Shown in pieces: positions 38,901-45,420 of a stretch of DNA of 64,000 bases. Position 1 is the first letter of the stretch. Every line of letters begins with the position of its first letter. The DNA is from Thalassocella blandensis. GTDB lineage: Bacteria > Pseudomonadota > Gammaproteobacteria > Pseudomonadales > Cellvibrionaceae. The stretch is from NCBI GenBank assembly GCA_902141825.1, contig CABFPG010000006.1, positions 1-64,000 on the forward strand, written 5' to 3'. Under the pieces are notes generated by a model. The model saw only the letters and a program-made list of their open reading frames with translations, did not search any database and had not been told where the DNA came from. Position numbers and translations under genes: made by a program.

Positions 38901-41061
38901 CAGATCCGCTATGACTACGCACGGTATCATCACCACCAAGGGTGAACACTACATCATCACCATCAGAGGTAGAGAAATCATCATCACCGGAGGTTCCAAC
39001 AATAGTTGCCTCAAGCACATTGATTGTGACAGTCACGGTCACAGTTCCGCCATATGAGTCGCTGACGATATAGTCAAAACTTGCCGTTCCAGTAAAGCCT
39101 GCGTTCGAACTAAATACCACCCTTCCGTTCGCGACATCAAAATCTACTTGCCCATTTACCGCATTTTCTACACCGACAACACTTAAGAGATCACCATCGG
39201 CGTCGCTTGCTTTTGCTAGTAAATTCTCAAAAGAAAAAGTAACGGCCCCACCTGAAAAACCGAAGGTTGAAAAATCAGTTCCTACAGGAGGATTATTGGG
39301 CTCTGCGATATTAATAGCGAGCACATCACTGACAGTATTACCCGAAGCATCTTGTGCGGTTAAAACAATAGAAAATGCACCTTGCTCAGTAGGTGTTCCA
39401 GAAAACGTTTTGGTCGCCGCATCAAAACTCAACCACGCGGGTAATTCACCACCCACATTATCGGTTGCGCTATAGGTAAGTGAACCACCATCGAGGCTCA
39501 TAAATGTAGAATCGGGTATTTTGAAACTAAAGGGCTGACCCTGAACGACATTCCTAACCCCAATTGGATCTGCTAAGTAGGGAGGAGTGTTTTCTGCGAG
39601 CACATCGTTATATTGAATGGTTTTTTCGAGCAAACCGTAACCATTGTATTGGTATTCTGTAACACGACGTTCAGGACTTACCGAGAATCTGATATTGCGA
39701 TTCAGATCATATGCATAAATATTTCTTAAAGCATCACCGAGATCGTTCGGTATAGTTGGTAAGTCGCCGGCTTGTTGCTGCAAAGCTGGCATCGCGTGTG
39801 ATGAGGCGTCAGTGTATTGAGTTTCAGATAACAATAAGTTATCTGAAGAGAAGATGCGGGATAGGTAGTTTCCTTCTGCATCAACCTCTAAAACTCTATT
39901 ACCATTAGCATCGTAAAAATAACGTAGGTCTTGGTCACCATTTTTAATCTGGATGACATCATCATTATCATTATAAGCATATTGGATATGCTCAACGACA
40001 CTGCCATTGGCACCATAGCTTTTAACACCCGTTAGCAAGTCACCAGTATAGGAATAGTCTTTAATGCTACCTTCAGCATTGGTAACACGAGTGACACCAG
40101 GGGAAGAATAGTCGAAGGTTGTAGTGCCATTTAAATCTGTTATTGATTCAACACGATTATTACTGTCATAAATAATCCCGCTCACTACATTAATCGGGGT
40201 GTTACCATTTTCATAACGAGTAATATCTTTTATTTGATCCGTTCCATCGTGATATCCATAGACTGTACGAATGGTAAAATTATCGGCAATCGAACTATCT
40301 TCTGGAGTTAGATCGACTTGCACCTCGCGAAGTCTTCCATCACTGTAATAATCGTAATGTACTTGGCGAATAAGATTGCCGCTGGACTCACTGACAGTGG
40401 ATATAGACTCCACTCGGTCATCATCATCGTATTGCAGCTCAATTCGTTGCTCAGATCCCAGGTCCACCACCTGAAACAGGCGATCACTATCGTCATATTT
40501 GAATTGCACCACATTGCCATTGGCATCTTCTTGCTCTAGCAATTGGCCAGTGACTTGATCGTAGTATTCAGCAATCTCTGTACTACCTTCCAGCCACTGT
40601 AGCATCTCTTCGCCATCACGCGTGACCATGCGAATACTGTCATGCGCACCGCCCCCGTCTGTTGAGCGGTATACTTTATTCAACTTATCAAAGTTGTAAA
40701 CTGTTTGACTACCGTCAGCAGCAATACGAGTAATCTGACTACCACCCGCGCCGAGCGTACCGGTGATAACCAGGTTACGCTGCCCAACATGACGCCAGTT
40801 GCCCTGCCCACCATCGTTCCATTGGCCCTGAGAGTTATATGTACGAAGATATTGGAGATCCGCCCCCATGCCGGAGACTTTCTCATCCAGGTTTTGCAGA
40901 ATCAGGTTCCCTGAACTAGCATTAACATACAAGCTACCGGCTTGTGTTGAGCTGGAACCTAAATTAGCAAGGCTCGCGTTACCGCGCACACCCTGTCCGC
41001 CCAATGCATTGATAGAAGAATTGAATAGTCCTAAACCCTGTCCCGCGATAACTGCAACCAT
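26905..41061 (-). CDS. Giant YD/RHS-repeat protein with embedded cadherin-like and RTX modules and a LysM domain
   Basis: A protein of about 4718 residues. The ATG at 41059-41061 has GGAG 8 nt upstream; an in-frame GTG four codons earlier lacks spacing. Approximate order: a Gly/Ser-rich start with no obvious signal peptide (VAVIAGQGLGLFNSS); first YD array 185-490; putative-Ig/cadherin-like domain 491-588; VCBS/tandem-95-like domain 589-685; RTX-type Ca-binding repeats 686-1165 (GGDDTV, GDGNDTV, RGDGHDRI); Ser/Asn linker; second, very long YD array about 1295-3920 with dozens of repeats; LysM at 3978-4031 (YIVNIEDTLGSIAQKMFGD); Gly/Ala-rich hydrophobic segment 4068-4155; variable C-terminus. 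YD arrays form cocoon-like shells in RHS toxins. RTX repeats suggest type I-like export. No toxin active site was recognised at the C-terminus. Probable surface or secreted protein. Confidence 0.9.
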   Translation of the reverse strand: MVAVIAGQGLGLFNSSINALGGQGVRGNASLANLGSSSTQAGSLYVNASSGNLILQNLDEKVSGMGADLQYLRTYNSQGQWNDGGQGNWRHVGQRNLVITGTLGAGGSQITRIAADGSQTVYNFDKLNKVYRSTDGGGAHDSIRMVTRDGEEMLQWLEGSTEIAEYYDQVTGQLLEQEDANGNVVQFKYDDSDRLFQVVDLGSEQRIELQYDDDDRVESISTVSESSGNLIRQVHYDYYSDGRLREVQVDLTPEDSSIADNFTIRTVYGYHDGTDQIKDITRYENGNTPINVVSGIIYDSNNRVESITDLNGTTTFDYSSPGVTRVTNAEGSIKDYSYTGDLLTGVKSYGANGSVVEHIQYAYNDNDDVIQIKNGDQDLRYFYDANGNRVLEVDAEGNYLSRIFSSDNLLLSETQYTDASSHAMPALQQQAGDLPTIPNDLGDALRNIYAYDLNRNIRFSVSPERRVTEYQYNGYGLLEKTIQYNDVLAENTPPYLADPIGVRNVVQGQPFSFKIPDSTFMSLDGGSLTYSATDNVGGELPAWLSFDAATKTFSGTPTEQGAFSIVLTAQDASGNTVSDVLAINIAEPNNPPVGTDFSTFGFSGGAVTFSFENLLAKASDADGDLLSVVGVENAVNGQVDFDVANGRVVFSSNAGFTGTASFDYIVSDSYGGTVTVTVTINVLEATIVGTSGDDDFSTSDGDDVVFTLGGDDTVRSHSGSDQIFTGSGNDMVRLYTEVDSDVYVNLGDDDDTLFGNVTIGGSVTYNGTVTVDAGDGNDTVNAGAFSDYIVNLGDGDDTGKAYADHSNDYADVALRYNEWRGGLGNDNFITSASSDTFYFDRGDGHDRISENGHSFDTVDRIIFGEGIEQSHVTVNGDVHNVVITIANPDDPEQFDSITILSGLQGQSGDRQRLVEELVFADGSVLDLQARIDFATYLGTEGDDTYSDATIDDIIYTYGGDDEVTSRGGNDYIDVGDGNDTVTLQSGNELTLRQIILGDGENTLHAHNARGTVYVSAGDGNDIFRSNNYVSMIGLLGDGDDFVSIFDISGTPEVAQSLGNSWVGGTGNDTFFTGAHLDTYTFNRGDGHDSITDKDTILSGNKDRILLGGGITPDQVQLSYHSQILTLTIHNPDNPALNDSIKIRLPSNAEDRAQNYIEEVMFTSGDVYRLDQIADQVIDGDVVDDGTGIFMSDFPAEDSGGIVFPDNMNLQSNSVATGPNYNFHNLNLSNYSISNDSAFTASMAQQNNVGTAQSATDAGFSASGVATGADTLLNYLSEWSLNIEDLSQVQLSELMYDGFGNVERQVTFGEVDQSGQGILNTKANITEFVYDAHGNLIDSISVHDGVRSVTSHYAYDGAGRLDALTNVSGSTNYTYDANAREIRAVDANNLTATQKFDAQGKLLNTSLSASGEITRTTEFFYDSAGRLRMTEAANGGRAWIFYDAAGRVEFEVGAEGAVTGYVYDAQGQIESQTRYAKAVDTDGWFTGSVDWKNDESFTKDSLIAGSDFQVDAENDRQTRYIYDDAGRVFQTIEEFGDKDRITETIYDGASRVTSITVGDSRHTRFFYSDDGLLIGSINADGNFVENTYDNIGRLEKATRYDTEIASSSILSIDFSSVPRSGEKLSSYYFYDTQGRQIGVVDEQGFLTVTDYSSDELKKDVTRYLNPISVGANDTLADLQAAALANEGEKRTSSTFFDEFGRVEKTVGHDNTVSLNIYDETNGRLIRTVAAFEQDDRGTRMRYNAFGEVTGVVSGKGEVLVGTSVNGALYSLDDAIEDYGMRYTYNSVGQKIIEQGPEGERNQYYYDSANRLRYTTNGEQNISRINYNTFGEVASTRQHTNTTSGLSDTYYGASVKEIDKWSDNNANISSDIVTKTDYNKLGLVSATIDAYDVSTKYHYDKYGDLENVVTPTGTYGARVYTTTSFVYDNLGRLTNTTADVGGLNYETITEYDGLGRVVGGRDAKGNWTRTVYQQNGREVVINNALSQQVSRTITDAFGRVTERYDAYDKLTSYSYDDNARSMTETSATGAVTTTERNRHGEVSKVTAYNSLENGTYGSNTSFYYDKNGNLEYSQNHYDKRTYYYYDNSGNLTSKKDARGNEIFYDYDKAGRLEHEYGATVNKVYQYNGLGQKEYMIQGADAEAVTTEYIYDRNGRLKSEILDPTGLKLTTNYLYNVEGTVRRIEKGDQDDPAQYVVEYGYDILGRKTSETVDPDGLALTTEYLYDANSNLMRIKTENGDNDSNTWFAYNELNQLTLKLDGEGYATSYEYNNNGQLIHTRRHYQQLTEIQMLPLRFGSDATLDSVDITIPTGYQERDRREINVYDDDGRLRFTLTSADYEDDSVASTWVVTENVYDDASNIIETRRFDKGFNDSYVNNLFNNGIFEDEVIESLEGLGYAFRNWGPEKYSYINEVELGARRTYFSYDRLNQLRYTINAENGLNENIYDDVGNIVKQIQYAKDDINFTSKKDFEIDDYVSLIRNSSQNRMKEFVYDSHNRIEKEYLPEEEFYIQAYGHRPYFYENVAGYRTRTDIEYDSLGRVSSRTEGRIEDVSDGGIRDHHAQTTSFEYDNANRQVLTTLSGYYHETYGAVLSAQHDDWYKDSNGNVINTPETARYQRTIAVTYDDLGNAVRNSTRIGANLYADQYKTYDAANRVKHEVDALGFVTEYGYDKVGNVTTINRFKNHISLANHSEQGKYFLEDEVNPSDESRLVVQQYDAVGNLVEVDVYGAEQNWESSRSNVDSIERDYGLGYQLFGVYQDKLITKYTYNAFGERVATSVKRNKLGDETSWATSFNYYDRLGRNVLTMDAGGYGTREVYNLLGDKITTIEYADVTTTPDIEITVHSKPEFSNSLITSINESSHDRIYSFDYDKMGRVTSTYQHNFSAVEKIPSEFNLSYKKVTYAGMNKEQARKISENTYNAFGELIKQSDIEGKETEYFYDNLGRLIRTEGPFSFYDVSEDQYGSGLSQKITEYGYDVGGNLIKELKRSGIGTNYEQAHESRYYYDFAGNLVRQTIAGKESENQYYNSDEFDSDIYFKNDAHGKIIEERQIIDVSHNTANQDAFSMEHEIRTSYRYDKTGRQIERLQFYVEDGIEKNSGELVDYNAFGEITHRYAKWGNESSTSRSIIERYGYDDAGRVMWTQDAGGYDYYYYNLTGNVTRLEERNADGETYDAEIRATETYYDILDRAIVKRLPSYGVTTFDLTTSGLGETTSNRTPLIRQSYDRWGNVTQVSDPAVGFSGEKTNFMYNHANQVVTEYRASQTEVLSDNGQSYNARTKRTISYDLFGNLAIDSVEVNGNGLDKSKTSYNFYDSRNNLIESRDATDVRQYFTYNLMDNRVSSISEMGVKHRFDYDALGNMTQRKVRRYSEYHVLNEYKYDKAGRRFADIDALGNAAYTKYDERSNVKQTINKLNGKVTFSYDAVGNKTRQVEEVDVGETKTRQLWVPEPSHPYGGYWETETYLEWTDEDVVQEWGYNITTSFGQNKLRSFSTLHASDSQDYKTYSYLYDQFGRLEKEYIEGEHEITYTYTDNGLLESKNEWEDTSTFYSSERNRTSTFTYDIQGNRTSEKYDEIAGSKTDNGNYVTSQERSQNTYFEYDLLNRLVRVKSPSTVISSDSMGPGVPGVPTDQQTADVQLLEYAYDEFGNRRKVSMEYIQIPDTNQANSSREYWYKYDKEGRVLLEKGELFNGEIVAGRYSAAEYIKHDSAVHTYNNDGQRATTEKYDHFSVDYGSGIQTAYYEQTRYVYNDLGFVEHEFTRDISRSYGGYINDGTGVSFGEDHALTTEYDDRGFQKKVIDHIMAKSSVTDYDNNGNVIYTKVSATFSTPEITRYVTDNYTYDKAGNLRGYTYYNYSQGDTTYREYDYEYKGIYNGFKNTKITVDTDEQYTDVGKTTNTYDMSGNLIGASITEQKAGSGTGITTRTFFYDAEGKIAQRSELKAGESNFKTQSFYNHGSNQIASAGDSGVTFTPISSQHAATSVPGTYIVNIEDTLGSIAQKMFGDSSLWYVIADANGITKGPQDTFGAEDAGRVLTIPNTQQNLRNDSTTFKPYNPTEIIGDLTPDVKMLPPPNQGCSAIATLVVIAVAVVATAVTSGLIAAALTPGLSVGTAVSVAFSGVGALVSAGAGPGALLVAGAVGGYVGSVASQAVAVGFDLQESIDWDAAKSAGISGGISSGLSSPAGSAHINKLRGFSKFAANFVQGAQNYLVNQVANRAAGVEASFSWKALLANSTGNAVGTALTQNGGDGFWGNTAGKAINNSITGKLMQQWAGAEAPDYGMIAVDAFGNQLGNWIGQQATGGNVSSGAQHATASEAKASVKENILNDSVSQSQSVVDDKVDVETERHLNDVVKFRQPPETTSIIPEQENMLEEVIIRAQRGENGEEVNTTAEIVTRGVVENLTYIKGKGGQYYSVRPGYEPSFIRTQTAQAAKEWDEYMANEPRGVSFSPMEVELGEHDHGWDLAVEWGVEDYKKWAADVRNGVQVFRDTVDSAFDVLPSGFPINPNDYLITGSLAAAVEWGLMFTDAAVEGAAYILSEDRRHDIHDEINMNLMSASQFVLNNLGNEFDYRISIKTKALIEGYEAKLILGTDGLRVQFKQDDPEHLQVNSIFDKGKTGTAYRFGINWDLNTFNDQGSFAPSISDFSLGYSVIRQDDKYLGDKKLAKMGVRAGYSQELFTGNRSSFSGRGSFDYEFLRLKNGKYGLSLELRSTPMSSDKNDPLI

Positions 41062-41261
41062 GGCTGGCTCCACTCCGTATATTTAATAGTCACTAATGAA
41101 AATTCTTTTAACCGCGCTAAGATGCGCCGCCCTTTTAAAGAGATACAGTTGAGAGAAGAATAGTTAAGGGGGTAATCTGACTTTTTTAGTGTTTTTTAAT
41201 ATCTACGATTTGAGAGATAAGACGGAAGGCTTGGATGGCGTTTTAGAAGAGAAATATTGAA

Positions 41262-41286
41262 TGCTGGAGCGACATACACTCCAGCA
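41262..41286 (-). terminator. Hairpin after the TPR gene (possible weak terminator)
   Basis: TGCTGGAG and CTCCAGCA pair perfectly around a 9-nt loop, 26 bp downstream of the TPR gene stop on the minus strand. The following bases (TTCAATATTTCTC) are T-rich but broken, so termination would be partial. The promoter of the giant gene probably lies between here and 41062; no clear hexamers were found. Confidence 0.45.
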
Positions 41287-41312
41287 GCAAGACAAAAATT
41301 AGGCTATAGCGT

Positions 41313-41798
41313 CTATTGCAAACTTATTCGGCTCAACAATTGGTCAGCACGATGAATTAATTCATCGCCTTCAGGGGCAGTTTCAAGTAACGAATTCAGT
41401 AACTCAACCGCGCTTTTTGTATCATCTTTGTCGATTGATACGAGCGCCTTGTGATACAGCGCGGGCGGGAAATTCGGGACTTGTGTAAGTAGTTCGTCCC
41501 ATAAATTTACAGCCTGGTCTGAGTTCCCCATATCTCTTTCAACCATTCCAAGCTGAAATTTTTCTTCAATTGCATCAGGTACGTTTTTCACAAAGACTTC
41601 AAAACATTCTTTAGCTTTTTCAAATATGCCAATAGAAGCGTAAACACGACCTAACAGAGAATAAGTTTGAATAGGGATTTGGTTTCGCCCCATTAAAGCT
41701 TTCAGTTTACGTAAAGAGTTTTCATAATTTTCTCTTTGAAAATCAATTTTTGCTAAGGCAAATAGTTCCTCTGGATTAAATGTCGAATAATCAAACAT
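41313..41798 (-). CDS. Tetratricopeptide-repeat protein
   Basis: A protein of 161 residues made of about four helical TPR-type repeats (PEELFALAKIDFQRENYENSL in part; TYSLLGRVYASIGIFEKAKECFE in part; QLGMVERDMGNSDQAVNLW; ALVSIDKDDTKSAVELLNSLL). No signal peptide is present, so it is likely a cytosolic adaptor or chaperone. It begins 9 bp after the large glycosyltransferase gene and is almost certainly in the same transcript. TPR proteins often accompany protein-glycosylating enzymes and type III secretion chaperones; which of these applies here is open. Confidence 0.82.
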   Translation of the reverse strand: MFDYSTFNPEELFALAKIDFQRENYENSLRKLKALMGRNQIPIQTYSLLGRVYASIGIFEKAKECFEVFVKNVPDAIEEKFQLGMVERDMGNSDQAVNLWDELLTQVPNFPPALYHKALVSIDKDDTKSAVELLNSLLETAPEGDELIHRADQLLSRISLQ

Positions 41799-41807
41799 AC
41801 ACGTTCC

Positions 41808-43925
41808 TCATTGTTCTCGTTTCAGCCAATAATAGCTTTTAGGTTTTAGATAAAAATCATCATTCAAATGAAGTTCTTTGCTTTCGGTCAGCGACAGCCA
41901 AGTACCATTTATCGCGAAGGCTTGTAATTGTGACTTCGAAATATAGGCATCTTTATTCGATACATTGGCTATACACACGAAATTTGTGCTCTGACCTGGC
42001 TTTCGAAGACATATCAATTGTTCATGTTCAGACAAAAATGGCTCTGCATAATGCCGAGTTAACTCAGTATAGTGTTGACGTTGCGCGATCAAACCTTTTA
42101 CAGCGCTTATTTCACTATCTTCACTCACTAACTGAGTCCCACCGAGAAAAAGCAGAATCGCATACATAAGTACTTGATCAAGTTCATCGAGCGCTGCCTT
42201 TTCACCCCAAACAACCCAGTTTATTTTTGCAGTTCGCGGATATCTTCCTTGTATATATACATTAAAATTGTGAGCATTTAGGGCACTTAATGATTCGGTC
42301 AATGCTTCTTGCAAGTTTTCATCAAAATTTAAAGGTAATTCGACAGCGGGATTTTGTTCAACGCTGTCTATCAAATCAATTAATACGTTTTCATACTCAG
42401 ATGTATATTGATAAATAGCTTGGTGCTTGTAAGCAGGACCTACATTACTAATGCAATCAAGCACCAAGTTCTTCAGCATTTTGTAACAACGCGCCCTATA
42501 TTCCAGCATGCTCAAGCCAGAATGATTCTTAAGATGCAAAAACTCTGGCCGAGGCAGTAGTACATTGCCGTCACGCAAGGCATTATTTAAGCTTTTTTTG
42601 CAAATGATTAGATCTATATCAAGCAACACAGAACCATCACGTACACAACAATACCGACCTGGCGAATACTCTATTGGTTGTACTACCTGCATTTCTTTCT
42701 TGTCTGGGTGACGACGCAGCCAATACCTGGCGTCAGCTAAACTATTGAATGTAATGCCATTAGCATCAATAGCAATTCGATCACTTTGGCCTATCGAAAA
42801 AGCTGTACCCAGTTCGATTGCCGGAGGAATCTCGCAGGGCTTAGCGGTTGCGTGACTGAGAATATCTCTAAACGGTTCTGGCGATTTATCAACATTATTG
42901 TTAGCGCTGATTACTCCTTGCGATATGTTCACCACGTCATTAATCTCAGCCGCCATACCTAAGCTCATGAGTTGATAGATTTGTTGCTTATCGGCTAACA
43001 CCCTCTGGGTGTAAAATGATTTTATCTCTTCATCTGTATGGTTTAACCACTTATCACGAGAATCTAAATGGAAAGTATCAATATATTTACCGGCACGCTT
43101 TACACCTTTCCATAAATCGCCAAAACCACCCAACCTTTTATACTTTTTCTTATATTCCCTAAAGGTCACACAAGGAAAATGTAAAATTAAAGGATCTGCA
43201 TGAGAACCATTACGGCTAATTAACCCATTCGCATGCAATGAATGCACATCTTTTACACAAATATCGGTACGGATATTGACTAAGGATTTTCCATTTTGGT
43301 AGTAATTAAAATATAGTTTTGGCAACCAACTAGAATTTTCTTCAATAAATTTTTTCTGCTTTTCATTGAAGTTCCAATGCCACTTTTTAAAAAAATTCAC
43401 TTTAAAGTACTGTGTGGCAGTGTAGATATTTGCATCACCGTTTAACTTATCTGCATCCTCTACCACATCTATTTTATGGGGGATAGCTTCATAATTAAGA
43501 TGATTAAAACTACCAACACCATCTTGCTTTAAATGTGATATATGTGAAAAGAGTGACATTCCGTTACAGAAAAACAATTCGTCAATATCAATATGTAACA
43601 ACCATTCATAGCCTTTGATTCTGGCAAGTGACTCAGCTACAAAAATATTCATTTCCTGCCTGGCCATGACCTCGCTTGCAAGAATCGCTCGCTTATTTCT
43701 ATCTCGATATATTGGAACAAGACTGCGCAAATCTTGTAAATGTTCCCCCGCCATGATCGCTGTTACACGAGGGTTGGCATTTACTTTTTCATAAGTCAAC
43801 TGGCAAGCATCATCAATAAACACGTAAATATGTTCAAAACCGATGTACAAATGATAATTAATGAAAAATTCGATATGCTCACTAGCATCTGCAACCGTTG
43901 TAACGACAGCAGCACGACATGACAT
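41808..43925 (-). CDS. Large GT-A glycosyltransferase (DUF23/GT92-like N-terminus), possible flagellar-protein glycosylation
   Basis: A protein of 705 residues. ATG at 43923-43925 has AAGGGA 7 nt upstream; an ATG 33 bp earlier has none. The N-terminal third resembles GT2_4/GT92 enzymes: AAVVTTVADASEHIEFFINYHLYIG in part, IDDAC, and the metal-binding DID in WLLHIDIDELFF (about 110-118). His- and Trp-rich blocks follow (KKWHWNFNEKQKKF). The C-terminal half (about 350-705) is a separate region I do not recognise. It lies just downstream of fliA and upstream of a TPR gene on the same strand. Its position suggests modification of a component of the flagellar-type system, but this is inference only. 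Confidence 0.75.
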   Translation of the reverse strand: MSCRAAVVTTVADASEHIEFFINYHLYIGFEHIYVFIDDACQLTYEKVNANPRVTAIMAGEHLQDLRSLVPIYRDRNKRAILASEVMARQEMNIFVAESLARIKGYEWLLHIDIDELFFCNGMSLFSHISHLKQDGVGSFNHLNYEAIPHKIDVVEDADKLNGDANIYTATQYFKVNFFKKWHWNFNEKQKKFIEENSSWLPKLYFNYYQNGKSLVNIRTDICVKDVHSLHANGLISRNGSHADPLILHFPCVTFREYKKKYKRLGGFGDLWKGVKRAGKYIDTFHLDSRDKWLNHTDEEIKSFYTQRVLADKQQIYQLMSLGMAAEINDVVNISQGVISANNNVDKSPEPFRDILSHATAKPCEIPPAIELGTAFSIGQSDRIAIDANGITFNSLADARYWLRRHPDKKEMQVVQPIEYSPGRYCCVRDGSVLLDIDLIICKKSLNNALRDGNVLLPRPEFLHLKNHSGLSMLEYRARCYKMLKNLVLDCISNVGPAYKHQAIYQYTSEYENVLIDLIDSVEQNPAVELPLNFDENLQEALTESLSALNAHNFNVYIQGRYPRTAKINWVVWGEKAALDELDQVLMYAILLFLGGTQLVSEDSEISAVKGLIAQRQHYTELTRHYAEPFLSEHEQLICLRKPGQSTNFVCIANVSNKDAYISKSQLQAFAINGTWLSLTESKELHLNDDFYLKPKSYYWLKREQ

Positions 43926-44034
43926 GTCGATTTCCCTTTCTAGCAACCCTACACTCATTTCACTATTTTCGTTCTTATGTATTGATTAATTATACTGGTG
44001 TTATTTCTACGCAGAGACTATTCATTTAAACAGA

Positions 44035-44736
44035 CTAATCACTCACGAAGTTCTGTTTCAGCTTTTTAATTGCTGCAGCATGAATCTGGCTAATACGTGC
44101 CTTGGAAACTCCCATAACTTCTGCAATTTCTGCAAAAGAAAGTTGCTGAAAGTAATGTGCTTTCACAATAAAGCGCTTTCTATCGTCTAACTCTTCTACA
44201 AGTTTGATTAACTTTTTACTTATACGATGACTCTCGTATGCTTGGTGAGGAACACTTTCACCATCCGATTGGTCAATAATACCGGCCTCAAGAAAGAAAC
44301 CGAAAGCCAGACCAATAGCAGCATCAACAATCATCTTAAATGAATCATCATCTTCAGTATCAATGTGAACTCTTTCACTAACTAAGCGCCTGTTTTTTTC
44401 TTCAGACGAAAGGTGTTTGTCCTTGGTATACAAATGTAATGACTTGAGTACTTCACCTTTCAATCGTTTGTAGGCAAAAGCCTCAAATGGCACATTCCGC
44501 TCTCGTTCGTACAAATCAATGCTCAAAAGCATAGCCTCTGAAGCAGAATGGACAAAGTCCCTCCATTCGATCAGTTCATGATGATATTTCACAAATAGGC
44601 TACTCGCGACTCTGCGACACCAAGGAAAATAAACTTCAAATATTTCATTACGCAGTTCAATGCTACTTTGTGTAAACCATTGATTCCATAGGTCCTGTGC
44701 TTCGATGCACGGAGCTTCCATCACCGCTTTGTCCAC
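44035..44736 (-). CDS. fliA: FliA-type (sigma-28) RNA polymerase sigma factor
   Basis: A sigma factor of 233 residues. Region 2 is seen at about 35-110 (FPWCRRVASSLF; WRDFVHSASEAMLLSIDLYE in part; FEAFAYKRLKGEVLKSL) and region 4 at about 180-232, with the helix-turn-helix LSFAEIAEVMGVSKARISQIHAAA in part. The order fits the FliA/WhiG group. It is the last gene of the flagellar-type operon, 3 bp after fliP. No anti-sigma FlgM gene is visible in the window, so control by hook completion is not evident here. Confidence 0.88.
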   Translation of the reverse strand: MDKAVMEAPCIEAQDLWNQWFTQSSIELRNEIFEVYFPWCRRVASSLFVKYHHELIEWRDFVHSASEAMLLSIDLYERERNVPFEAFAYKRLKGEVLKSLHLYTKDKHLSSEEKNRRLVSERVHIDTEDDDSFKMIVDAAIGLAFGFFLEAGIIDQSDGESVPHQAYESHRISKKLIKLVEELDDRKRFIVKAHYFQQLSFAEIAEVMGVSKARISQIHAAAIKKLKQNFVSD

Positions 44737-44739
44737 GAT

Positions 44740-45420
44740 TTATCCGCTCGCGCTTGCCACTAAAGTCTCTGCGATTAGCCCCCAACCATCTACCACTACA
44801 AACAACATAATTTTCAATGGCAATGATATAGTGATAGGTGGCACCATGATCATACCAAGTGACATCAAAATAGCGGCCATAACGAGATCTATCAGCAAGA
44901 AGGGGAGAAAGATGATAAACCCAATTTTAAATCCAGTTTTCAACTCGCTTAATAAAAATGCAGGAATTAACGTAGTAGGAGTTAATTCTGATGAGTTGTT
45001 TGGAAGCTCCTGTTTAGATAACTTGTAAATTAATTTAATGTCTGACTCATGTGTCTGAGAAATTAAAAAACCCTTAATAGGCATCCAGGAATTTTCCAAG
45101 CTATCATTCAAATTCTGAGTTTCAGCAAAATAAGGCTGCACACCCATATTAAAGCTCTTCTCAAATACTGGTGACATGGTAAATATTGTAATAAACATGG
45201 CAAGCGATATTAGAACTATATTGGGTGGACTCTGCTGTAACCCCAACGCATGCCGTAAGAATGACAATACGATAATATTTCGCGTAAACGTTGTAACAGC
45301 AACGAGAAAGAATGGTAGAAAGCTCAAAGCCGTAATAACTAGAAATGTTTCCATTTCTGCTGAAAGACGTGCACTCTCGAAAATACCACTTAACTGCTGC
45401 CCGATACTGCTACTCACCAC
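44740..45420 (-). CDS. fliP: Flagellar export gate protein FliP
   Basis: A protein of 226 residues, part of the FliPQR export gate in the inner membrane. Diagnostic stretches are TTFTRNIIVLSFLRHALGLQQSPPN in part (43-60), MSPVFEKSF and the C-terminal IGFIIFLPFLLIDLVMAAILM in part. Four membrane segments are visible. There is no clear cleavable signal peptide, which many FliP proteins have. The start is one of two adjacent GTG codons at 45415-45420, overlapping the end of fliO. In most genomes fliP precedes fliQ directly; here fliQ lies about 17 kb upstream at the head of the operon. Confidence 0.95.
   Translation of the reverse strand: MVSSSIGQQLSGIFESARLSAEMETFLVITALSFLPFFLVAVTTFTRNIIVLSFLRHALGLQQSPPNIVLISLAMFITIFTMSPVFEKSFNMGVQPYFAETQNLNDSLENSWMPIKGFLISQTHESDIKLIYKLSKQELPNNSSELTPTTLIPAFLLSELKTGFKIGFIIFLPFLLIDLVMAAILMSLGMIMVPPITISLPLKIMLFVVVDGWGLIAETLVASASG

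Noticed and set aside
37560-39006. RTX repeats as a sign of an embedded CRISPR or DNA tandem array
   Set aside because: The periodicity is at protein level (GGxGxD-like nonapeptides); the DNA units are not conserved repeats with spacers.
41059-41073. GTG at 41071-41073 as the start of the giant gene
   Set aside because: The ribosome-binding sequence GGAGTGGAG would overlap it. The ATG 12 bp downstream has an 8-nt spacing to GGAG.
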